From assembly GCA_046765875.1 (NCBI GenBank), contig JBKPSJ010000055.1, positions 1 to 31,290 of the forward strand: DNA of 31,290 nucleotides. Reading direction: 5' to 3'. Below, piece by piece: positions 25,455 to 31,290 of this stretch. Every line of letters starts with the position of its first letter. The first letter of the stretch is position 1. The notes under the pieces are model-generated. The model was not told the origin of the DNA. It did not search any database and saw only the letters and a list, made by a program, of their open reading frames with translations. Origin of the DNA: DASRHY01 sp046765875. Lineage in GTDB: Bacteria > Actinomycetota > Actinomycetes > Propionibacteriales > Kribbellaceae. The position numbers and the translations under genes were made by a program.

Positions 25455-26087
25455 ATGCCGGCCTCTCAGCTGCCGTCGGTGGGTCAGCGGATCCGCGAGG
25501 AACGGATGAAGCGCGACCGCTCGCTGCGCAGCCTGGCCCGCGAGGTCGGGGTCTCGGCCAGCCTGATCTCGCAGATCGAGAACGGGAAGAGCCGCCCGTC
25601 GGTGAGCACCCTGTACGCGATCACCTCGGCGCTCGGCATCTCGGTCCAGGACGTGTTCGACAGCGCCGAGGCGCCGGTCGCCGAGGCCGTCGTCGGCGCA
25701 CCGTCGACGGTGCTGGATGCCCTCGGGTCGTTCCACGGCAGCCGGCTGGGACCCCACGTACGGCCACCTGACCGGCAGGTGATCAAGCTCGAGTCCGGCG
25801 TCACCTGGGAGCGCCTCGGCGCGCTGCCGCATCTGCCGGTCGACTTCCTGCTGGTGACCTACGACCCGGGCGGTACGTCGTCCAGCAACGACGGGCTGAT
25901 GCGGCACCAGGGCAGCGAGTTCGGGTACCTGCTCAGCGGCGAGCTGGTGCTCACGCTCGGCTTCGAGGACATCGTGCTCAAGCCGGGCGACGCGTTGTCG
26001 TTCGACTCGACCACGCCGCACCGGTACCACAACCAGGGCACTGAGCCGGCGGTCGGCGTGTGGTTCGTCACCGACCAGCACCACTGA
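25455..26087 (+). CDS. XRE-family regulator with cupin sensor domain
   Basis: A 210-aa regulator. The helix-turn-helix (about 8-62) reads VGQRIREERMKRDRSLRSLAREVGVSASLISQIENGKSRPS, split here only for description. A C-terminal cupin (about 130-200) has HQGSEFGYLLSGELVLTLG and PGDALSFDSTTPHRYHNQG. Proteins of this architecture commonly regulate adjacent catabolic operons and sense a pathway compound through the cupin. The ATG at 25455 is preferred over 25407 because GGAGG lies 5 nt upstream and the family starts near there. It is divergent from the M24 gene. Confidence 0.9.
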   Translation: MPASQLPSVGQRIREERMKRDRSLRSLAREVGVSASLISQIENGKSRPSVSTLYAITSALGISVQDVFDSAEAPVAEAVVGAPSTVLDALGSFHGSRLGPHVRPPDRQVIKLESGVTWERLGALPHLPVDFLLVTYDPGGTSSSNDGLMRHQGSEFGYLLSGELVLTLGFEDIVLKPGDALSFDSTTPHRYHNQGTEPAVGVWFVTDQHH

Positions 26088-26178
26088 GGTTTTGCGGGAT
26101 AACCCTCGCATCGGATCGGGATAGCCGATCGCGAATGGCCGAGTCCTTGTGCAGGGCGGAGCGTACGGGCGTAGCTTC

Positions 26179-26211
26179 GATCGATAGTGCACGATTCGTG
26201 CTCGATCGATC
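26179..26211 (+). promoter_or_regulatory. Symmetric hairpin or operator before the M28 peptidase gene
   Basis: GATCGAT (26179-26185) pairs with ATCGATC (26205-26211) and GCACG (26189-26193) with CGTGC (26197-26201), both centred on 26195 with a 3x3 internal mismatch. It ends 2 nt before the GAGGAG ribosome binding site, so it could be a protein operator or an RNA structure that affects initiation. Confidence 0.55.
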
Positions 26212-26228
26212 TCGAGGAGACACCGCCC

Positions 26229-27635
26229 ATGAACGACTCGGGAATCACACGCCGTGCGGCCCTGACGGGGGCCGCGGCCGCGTTGCCACTGCTCGGCGTG
26301 ACGACGACCGCCCAGGCGAACAGCCCGGCCGGTGGATGGCAGGGGAAGTTCCCGCCTCCCGACGTGGACAAGATGCTGCGCGAGATCAGCGCGGCGAACA
26401 TTCAGCGGACCATCGAGAAGCTGGTGACCTTCGGCACCCGCAACACACTGTCGTCCCAGACCGACCCGACCCGCGGCATCGGAGCCGCGCGGGACTGGCT
26501 GTTCGACGAGTTCAAGAAGGTGGCGATACCGTCCGGCGGCCGGATGACCGTCGAGCTCCAGTCGTACGTGCAAGGGGTCGCGTCCCGGATCCCGACGCCG
26601 ACCGTGATCACCAACGTGGTCGCGACGCTGCAGGGCTCGCAGCCGGACTCTGTCGGCCGGACGTACGTGGTCAGCGGCCACTACGACTCGATGCCGACCG
26701 ACCCGACCAATCCCGTCGCGGACGCGCCGGGTGCGAACGACGACGCGTCCGGCGCCGCAGCCGTACTGGAGATGGCCCGGGTGATGGCGACCCGGCAGTT
26801 CGACGCGACGATCGTGTTCATGACCGTTGCCGGCGAGGAGCAGGGACTGTACGGCTCGAACTTCTTCGCCACCCAGGCCAAGGCCGCCGGGCGGAACATC
26901 GCCGGGATGTTCACCAACGACATCATCGGCAGTTCGACCGGCCCCGAGGGCGAGCGTGACCCGTACAGCATCCGGGTGTTCGCCGAGGGCCTCGGGAACC
27001 CGCCCGGCCCGCTGGAGGCGGACTGGCGGCGGTTCGGCGGCGGCGAGACCGAGTCCCCGCCGCGGCAGCTCGCGCGCTACATCAAGGAGGTCGCCGAGAA
27101 CGAGGCGACCCACATGTCGGTCAACATCATGTACCGGCGCGACCGGCTCGGCCGCGGCGGCGACCACATCCCGTTCCTGCAGCAGGGCTACTCCGCGGTG
27201 CGGTTCACCGAGCCGAAGGAGGACTACCGGCACCAGCACCAGGACGTCCGGGTCGAGAACGGCGTCCAGATCGGCGACCTGCCCGAGTTCGTCGACTACG
27301 ACTACTGCGCCCGGGCGGCGCGGGTCAACGCCTCGGCGCTGACCGCTCTGGCGAACTCGCCGGCCGAGGTACAGGGCGCGCTCTACAACGTCGTCGGCCT
27401 GCGTACGGACACCGAGCTGCGCTGGAACGCGAACACAGAGGCCGATCTGGCCGGGTACGAGGTCGCGATGCGCTCTCCAACCGCGGTGGAGTGGGAGGAC
27501 ACGATCGACGTCGGCAATGTCACCAACGTCGTGCTGCGCAACGTGTCCAAGGACAACTTCTGGTTCGGCGTCCGCGCCGTCGACAAGGACGGCAACCGCA
27601 GCCCGGTCGCCTTCCCTCGCCCCACAACCACCTAA
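26229..27635 (+). CDS. Exported M28 family zinc aminopeptidase with C-terminal Fn3-like domain
   Basis: A 468-aa secreted protein. The N-terminus has a Tat-type signal, TRRAALTGAAAALPLLG, with a likely cleavage after AQA (residue 30). The M28 zinc sites are SGHYDSM (His151), GANDDASG (Asp171/172), AGEEQGLYGS (Glu203 general base, Glu204), FTNDIIG (Asp231) and a His near DYRHQHQD (335 or 337). From about residue 375 a Fn3-like beta domain follows (YNVVGLRTDTELRWNAN to FWFGVRAVDKDGNRSP). It probably removes N-terminal residues from extracellular peptides. GAGGAG lies 9 nt before the ATG. It follows the XRE-cupin gene by 141 bp on the same strand but has its own leader. Confidence 0.9.
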   Translation: MNDSGITRRAALTGAAAALPLLGVTTTAQANSPAGGWQGKFPPPDVDKMLREISAANIQRTIEKLVTFGTRNTLSSQTDPTRGIGAARDWLFDEFKKVAIPSGGRMTVELQSYVQGVASRIPTPTVITNVVATLQGSQPDSVGRTYVVSGHYDSMPTDPTNPVADAPGANDDASGAAAVLEMARVMATRQFDATIVFMTVAGEEQGLYGSNFFATQAKAAGRNIAGMFTNDIIGSSTGPEGERDPYSIRVFAEGLGNPPGPLEADWRRFGGGETESPPRQLARYIKEVAENEATHMSVNIMYRRDRLGRGGDHIPFLQQGYSAVRFTEPKEDYRHQHQDVRVENGVQIGDLPEFVDYDYCARAARVNASALTALANSPAEVQGALYNVVGLRTDTELRWNANTEADLAGYEVAMRSPTAVEWEDTIDVGNVTNVVLRNVSKDNFWFGVRAVDKDGNRSPVAFPRPTTT

Positions 27636-27654
27636 CCCGCCTGGTCGGCCGGCG

Positions 27655-27753
27655 TTGGCCTTCGTCGGACCTGTCTGGTCACCTCCCTTGGCGTTCGTCG
27701 GACCCGTCTGGTCACCTTCCCTGGCGTTCGTTGGACCCGTCTGGTCAGCAGGG
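27655..27753. repeat. Three 33-bp tandem repeats
   Basis: Three contiguous 33-bp units share the core GTTCGTCGGACCCGTCTGGT with only a few substitutions. They lie just after the M28 stop. No spacers separate the units and no cas genes are near, so this is not a CRISPR array. The third unit forms the left arm of the hairpin described next. Confidence 0.9.
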
Positions 27754-27775
27754 GTGACCAAACGGGTCCAACGAA
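27727..27775. terminator. Bidirectional hairpin between convergent genes
   Basis: A 21-nt arm at 27727-27747 (begins TTCGTTGGACCCG) pairs with 27755-27775 (ends GGGTCCAACGAA) at 20 of 21 positions around a 7-nt loop. It lies between the M28 stop and the reverse-strand regulator stop, so it can end both transcripts. No T-run is present. Confidence 0.75.
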
Positions 27776-27785
27776 TCGGGTGGCG

Positions 27786-28571
27786 TCAGGCGCGGCGATG
27801 TTTGTCCAGGAAGGTGGTCGTCTCGTCGTTGGCGGGATAGAAGGCCTCGATAGCCAGTTCGGAGACGGTGACGTCGAGCGGGGTGCCGAAGACCGCGGTG
27901 ATGCTGAGGAAGGACAGCTCGGTGTCGTCGTACCGGTAGCGCAGCGGTACGGCGACGTCTGCTGGCCCGGGTAGGTCGAGGCCCGGCTCCGGCCGGTCGG
28001 AGGGGTACGCCTGCAACTCGTCGTACAGGTCGGACAGCTCCGGATCGGCGGTCGCGGCGAATTGGTGGCGTAGGCGGCTGAGCAGGTGCGCCCGCCACCG
28101 GCCGAGGTTGAGGATGCGCGGTGCCATGCCGTCCGGGTGCAGGCTCGCGCGCAGCACGTTGACCGGCGGTACGAGCAACTCGGGCGCGGCTCCTTCGAGG
28201 AACAGCCCAACGGTCTGGTTCGCATCGACGAGGTTCCAGTGCTGGTCGACCACGACCGCTGGGTTCGGCTCGTGCCCGGTGAGCACCCGCCGCAGCGTTT
28301 CGCGGATCGAGGCCAGCTCGGGCCCGTCCAGGCCGCCGGCCGGATACACCGGGGCATAACCACCGGCCAGCAGCATCTCGTTGCGATCGCGCAGCGGTAC
28401 GTCGAGCTGCTCGGACAGCCGCAGGATCATCTGGCTGGTCGGCTTGGACCGGCCGGTCTCGACGAAGCTCAGATGCCGGGTCGACACATCGGCCTGGATC
28501 GCGAGTTCGAGCTGGCTGAGCCGGCGGCGGACTCGCCAGGCCCGTAGTTGCTCGCCGACCGGTGTGCTCAC
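27786..28571 (-). CDS. XRE-family regulator with MmyB-like ligand-binding domain
   Basis: A 261-aa regulator. The helix-turn-helix at about 6-60 contains LRAWRVRRRLSQLELAIQA and VSTRHLSFVETGRSKPS-type residues. The C-terminal MmyB-like domain (about 100-255) has the characteristic NPAVVVDQHWNLVDAN, RILNLGRWRAHLL and a closing LAIEAFYPANDETTTFL. The domain is PAS-like and is thought to bind a small hydrophobic ligand. Such regulators usually control a divergent neighbour, here the NTF2-like gene. The GTG start lacks a ribosome binding site and sits 7 nt after TAATCT, so it is probably leaderless. Confidence 0.9.
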   Translation of the reverse strand: MSTPVGEQLRAWRVRRRLSQLELAIQADVSTRHLSFVETGRSKPTSQMILRLSEQLDVPLRDRNEMLLAGGYAPVYPAGGLDGPELASIRETLRRVLTGHEPNPAVVVDQHWNLVDANQTVGLFLEGAAPELLVPPVNVLRASLHPDGMAPRILNLGRWRAHLLSRLRHQFAATADPELSDLYDELQAYPSDRPEPGLDLPGPADVAVPLRYRYDDTELSFLSITAVFGTPLDVTVSELAIEAFYPANDETTTFLDKHRRA

Positions 28572-28578
28572 CCGTCCG

Positions 28579-28584
28579 AGATTA
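28579..28584 (-). promoter_or_regulatory. Candidate leaderless -10 element (TAATCT) for the MmyB-type regulator
   Basis: TAATCT on the reverse strand ends 7 nt before the GTG start. The divergent spacer also holds short palindromes, GTGGCCAC (28596-28603), ACCTC-C-GAGGT (28611-28621) and TGACGTCA (28633-28640), any of which could be an operator. Confidence 0.5.
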
Positions 28585-28694
28585 GGCGACCCGCTGTGGC
28601 CACCACCATGACCTCCGAGGTAATCGACAGCATGACGTCAGCCCGGTCACGATCGGTGCCGTCGAACAACGGACAACACACCGAGGAGACCGAG

Positions 28695-29048
28695 ATGGAA
28701 CTGATCGAGCGCTACATCGCGACCTGGAACGAGACCGACGCGGACGCACGGCGGACGATGATCGACGAGACCTGGACCGATGCCGCGACCTATGTCGACC
28801 CGCTGGTGGTTGCCGAGGGCAAGGATGTTATCGACCAGGTGATCTCCGGTGCGCAGCAGCAGTTCACCGGGCTGACGTTCCGGCTCGCCGGACCGGTCGA
28901 CGCGCACCACAACCTGGCCCGGTTCACCTGGGAGCTGGCACCCGAGGGCGGCGAGGCGATCGTGGTCGGCTTCGACGTAGCGGTGCTGTCCGAGGACGGC
29001 CGGTTGGAGACGGTGCACGGCTTCCTGGACCGGGTGCCAGCCGCCTGA
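28695..29048 (+). CDS. NTF2-like / SnoaL-like protein
   Basis: A 117-aa single-domain protein of the NTF2-like cone fold: LIERYIATWNETDADARRTMI opens the helical part, and the WTDAATYVDPLVVAEGKDVI segment is the hallmark of the SnoaL-like group. Beta strands with FRLAGPVDAHHNLARFTWEL follow. Such proteins may be small enzymes (isomerases, hydrolases) or binding proteins; no catalytic assignment is possible. The ATG at 28695 is chosen because GAGGAG lies 6 nt upstream. It is divergent from the MmyB-type regulator, its likely controller, and its 3' end overlaps the convergent glycosyltransferase frame by 125 bp. Confidence 0.8.
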   Translation: MELIERYIATWNETDADARRTMIDETWTDAATYVDPLVVAEGKDVIDQVISGAQQQFTGLTFRLAGPVDAHHNLARFTWELAPEGGEAIVVGFDVAVLSEDGRLETVHGFLDRVPAA

Positions 29049-30318
29049 CCCCTGTCGCGACGATCACGGCCAGCAGTGCCGCCGCGTACCACAGCGTGAT
29101 CCGGGCGGGCTCGTCATAGGCGGCATACGCACCGTGCGCAGCCACCACGACGGCGAGCCATTCCCAGCGGCCGGACAGGATGGCCAGGCCGAGCAGCGGC
29201 AGCGTGTACCAGGGATAGGCCGGGGTGCCGATCAGCACCGCCGCGCCGAACAACCAGGTCGCGCTGACCGCTGCTCCGTCACGTCCGGCGCGATGCCAGG
29301 CGATCGCGGCCAGTACCGCGCCGAGCAGCACGGCCACCGGTGTACGCAGGTGTGCTGGCAAAACCAGTGCGAGCAACGCGTACCGGCCGGTGCCGCCGTC
29401 GAAGCCCTCCTCCCCGACGTACCCGGGCAGATACCCGAATGCGAGCCAGCCCGCTGTTAGTAGGTAGGGCAGGTACGCGACGACCAGCGTGGCTGCGGTA
29501 GCGAGGCGGCCCTTGATTCCGGTGCGGATCGCCGGGGCCACTAGGAGCGGGACGAGTTTGTTGCCGATGGCCAGACCCAGCAGTACACCGCTGAGGATCC
29601 TGCGTCTGCTCGTGACGACGGCGGCCACTGTGAGCAGCGTCATGAGGAGTTCGACATGTCCGTCGTTGCCGGCCTCGAGCGCGACGGCGGGGCACAGGCC
29701 GAAGCCCAACGCCAGCAGTGGGTTGTGTTTGAGCCTCGATGCGAGGAGCGCCGCGGTAGCGATCGCCGCGAGCGCGGCGGCGAGTTGTACACCGAAGGTG
29801 CCCGCGGACCATGGCGTCACCGCGGCGATGGCGGCGAACCAGACTTGCGCCACGGGTGGATAGATCGTCGGTACGTGTGGACGGTTGATCCTGGTTCGCG
29901 GGTCGTCGGTGGTGTCGTCCGACAGGCCGTGTACGCCGGTGAGGTCGGTCGGTGCCAGCCCGGGGAACAGCACCGGGTCACGCAGGTTCGCTAGATCGTC
30001 GTCCAGCGGGCTTCGGGTGTACGGCGAGTGCCCGGCGAGTTGGACCCTGCCGTCCCAGACGTACCGGTAGGCGTCCGTACTTCCCTGCGGCGCCGCCGTG
30101 AGCCCCGGAATCTGCACCAGCGCACTGCACGCGACGGCCAGCAGGACTGCCTTCCCCGGGCGCAGCCTGACGACTGCGATCAGGATGGCGGCGAACACGA
30201 GCCAGATCACCAGCCGACCCGGCCAGTGCAGGTGCAGGAATGACCAGTACGTCGCCGTACAGATGACGGCGCCACCTAAGACCAGCACCGTCGGCGTGGC
30301 TCGGCCCTCAGTGGTCAT
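28924..30318 (-). CDS. Polytopic membrane glycosyltransferase (GT87/mannosyltransferase type)
   Basis: A 464-aa protein with about ten hydrophobic segments. A first-loop DAYRYVWDGRVQLAGHSPY carries the acidic/aromatic motif typical of GT-C enzymes of the GT87 (DUF2029) group. PHVPTIYPPVAQVWFA, EAGNDGHVELLM and GNKLVPLLVAP are further family features. GT-C enzymes use polyprenyl-phosphate sugars on the outer face of the membrane. The start lies in the stop of the methyltransferase fusion gene (ATGA). The last 40 residues are Arg/Pro-rich and antisense to the NTF2-like gene, so the true C-terminus is doubtful. Codon 14 is a TTA (30279-30277), rare in such GC-rich genes. Confidence 0.8.
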   Translation of the reverse strand: MTTEGRATPTVLVLGGAVICTATYWSFLHLHWPGRLVIWLVFAAILIAVVRLRPGKAVLLAVACSALVQIPGLTAAPQGSTDAYRYVWDGRVQLAGHSPYTRSPLDDDLANLRDPVLFPGLAPTDLTGVHGLSDDTTDDPRTRINRPHVPTIYPPVAQVWFAAIAAVTPWSAGTFGVQLAAALAAIATAALLASRLKHNPLLALGFGLCPAVALEAGNDGHVELLMTLLTVAAVVTSRRRILSGVLLGLAIGNKLVPLLVAPAIRTGIKGRLATAATLVVAYLPYLLTAGWLAFGYLPGYVGEEGFDGGTGRYALLALVLPAHLRTPVAVLLGAVLAAIAWHRAGRDGAAVSATWLFGAAVLIGTPAYPWYTLPLLGLAILSGRWEWLAVVVAAHGAYAAYDEPARITLWYAAALLAVIVATGVRRLAPGPGSRAPSPTGRPRTAPLRRSRPRSPRRPRVPAPR

Positions 30319-31290
30319 CGGGTTGGACGGAGGGAAAGGAAGGTGCGGCCGGCGGCGGACCACTCCTCGGCGACGGCGAAGCCGGCTCGCGCGGCCCGAT
30401 GCCGGCACGCTCGAGAGCCCGCACGTGCCCACGGCACCGCACCGGTCCAGCCGCCCGCGTCGTCGAACACGGCCAGCGTCGTCGTCTCGTCGACCGCGTC
30501 GTCCGGGTCCACCTCGACGATGACTGTGCCTTCGGGGCCGACCAGCTGGCGGCACCGGTCGAGCAGGGCGTCGACGTCGCCGCCGATGCCGACATTGCCG
30601 TCCATCAGCAACACCGTGGCCCATCGACCTTCTGCCGGGAGCGGCCGCTGGACGGCGCGGTGCAGGACGGCCGCGCCACGGCCGGCGGTGAGCTCCACGG
30701 CCGCGGGTGAACTGTCCACGCCGAGCGCGGCGATGCCGCATTCGGCCAGCGCCCGTACGAACCGGCCGGGCCCGCAGCCGATGTCGAGCGCCGGACCGCG
30801 GCAGCGTTCGATGACGAGCCGGTCGACCTCGTCGGCCGGTCGGAGCCAGCGTTCGTGGTCGAGGGCGACGGGTGCTCGTCCGCTGGCCGGATCGACGTAG
30901 GCGACCCCGCCGTGCCGTCCGGCGAGCGCGGCGTCGAAGACTTCATGGTGCACCGCCCTGATTTCGTTGCTCTTGGCAAGCAGGCGGGCATGGACCCGGC
31001 TGAACCTGAGCTCGGGATGCGCCTGCGAGACGGCGGCGGCGTCGGCCGGGGTGTCGATGTCGCGGAGCCGGGGGAGCAGCCGGACCTTCAACCCGAGCGA
31101 ACGGAGCCGGTCGAGCTGGTGCTGGCCGGTGTGTTCGGTCGACATCGGTACGCCGGACACGCATCCGCTGACAAACCTGCGCAACCCGATCACCCAGTAG
31201 CCGCCGTCGTCGGTCAGCCCGAGCACCGCGTCGGCATCGTCGTACCAGTCGACCGCCTGCGCGAGTGCCCTGCCGAGCTGTGGTGTATCC
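30315..31290 (-). CDS. DUF2064 glycosyltransferase-like / SAM methyltransferase fusion, 5' partial
   Basis: The frame is open to the right edge, where it reads DTPQLGRALAQAVDWYDD before the GTG at 31226, so the start lies outside the window. The first visible part matches the C-terminal half of DUF2064 (TIGR04282-type) nucleotidyl/glycosyltransferases: AVLGLTDDGGYWVIGLRR and LPRLRDIDTPADAA. The second half is a class I methyltransferase with the SAM motif ALDIGCGPGRFVRAL, acidic ALGVDSS after it, and VEVDPDD later. The two halves are continuous with no stop between. The family is linked in databases with arsenosugar-type synthesis, which is only a name-level hint here. It is coupled to the GT87-type gene downstream. 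Confidence 0.82.
   Translation of the reverse strand, partial: DTPQLGRALAQAVDWYDDADAVLGLTDDGGYWVIGLRRFVSGCVSGVPMSTEHTGQHQLDRLRSLGLKVRLLPRLRDIDTPADAAAVSQAHPELRFSRVHARLLAKSNEIRAVHHEVFDAALAGRHGGVAYVDPASGRAPVALDHERWLRPADEVDRLVIERCRGPALDIGCGPGRFVRALAECGIAALGVDSSPAAVELTAGRGAAVLHRAVQRPLPAEGRWATVLLMDGNVGIGGDVDALLDRCRQLVGPEGTVIVEVDPDDAVDETTTLAVFDDAGGWTGAVPWARAGSRACRHRAARAGFAVAEEWSAAGRTFLSLRPTR

Noticed and set aside
27655..27753. CRISPR array
   Set aside because: The units are contiguous with no spacers, and there are no cas genes.

Overview
The window is high-GC, densely coded bacterial DNA with GTG and ATG starts, several leaderless-looking promoters and many 4-nt ATGA gene junctions. A principal sigma factor of HrdB type with an Ala/Lys-rich N-terminus, a DUF6412-type gene beside YidC, a DUF7455-type zinc-ribbon protein and a ParE-type topoisomerase point to Actinomycetota. 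The nocardioides/Kribbella group (Propionibacteriales) is my best guess, from general resemblance only. I see no rRNA, tRNA, CRISPR array, transposase, integrase or phage gene.

Positions 1-13716 look like core chromosome. In order: a glutamate-cysteine-ligase-family enzyme (cut by the left edge), a universal stress protein coupled to an HhH-GPD DNA repair protein, the principal sigma factor, a small membrane protein plus a short YidC, a reverse-strand operon of an exported protein with a response regulator and sensor kinase, a DUF456 membrane protein, a glycogen-debranching enzyme, the DUF7455-type protein and parE. From my knowledge of Streptomyces, hrdB and parE also lie close together there.

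Positions 13713-18220 hold small accessory genes: a YjbR-type protein, a WYL regulator divergent from a VOC/YdeI pair, a DHA2 drug exporter and a second VOC protein. Two copies of one 61-bp palindromic element and a 10-bp tandem array lie between genes here.

Positions 18217-26087 form the most interesting block. Seven tightly packed reverse-strand genes run from a creatinase/Xaa-Pro-type M24 hydrolase through 2-oxoacid dehydrogenase E1 alpha and beta, an ATZ/TRZ-type amidohydrolase, a bicupin, an atypical SDR and a 3-hydroxyisobutyrate-dehydrogenase-like enzyme. A cupin-type XRE regulator is divergent from them. This looks like a self-contained catabolic operon for an unidentified amide- or amine-containing compound, and it has no E2/E3 and no transporter of its own.

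Positions 26229-31290 carry a Tat-exported M28 aminopeptidase, a convergent 33-bp repeat/hairpin, an MmyB-type regulator divergent from an NTF2-like protein, a GT87-type membrane glycosyltransferase, and a DUF2064-methyltransferase fusion that runs off the right edge.
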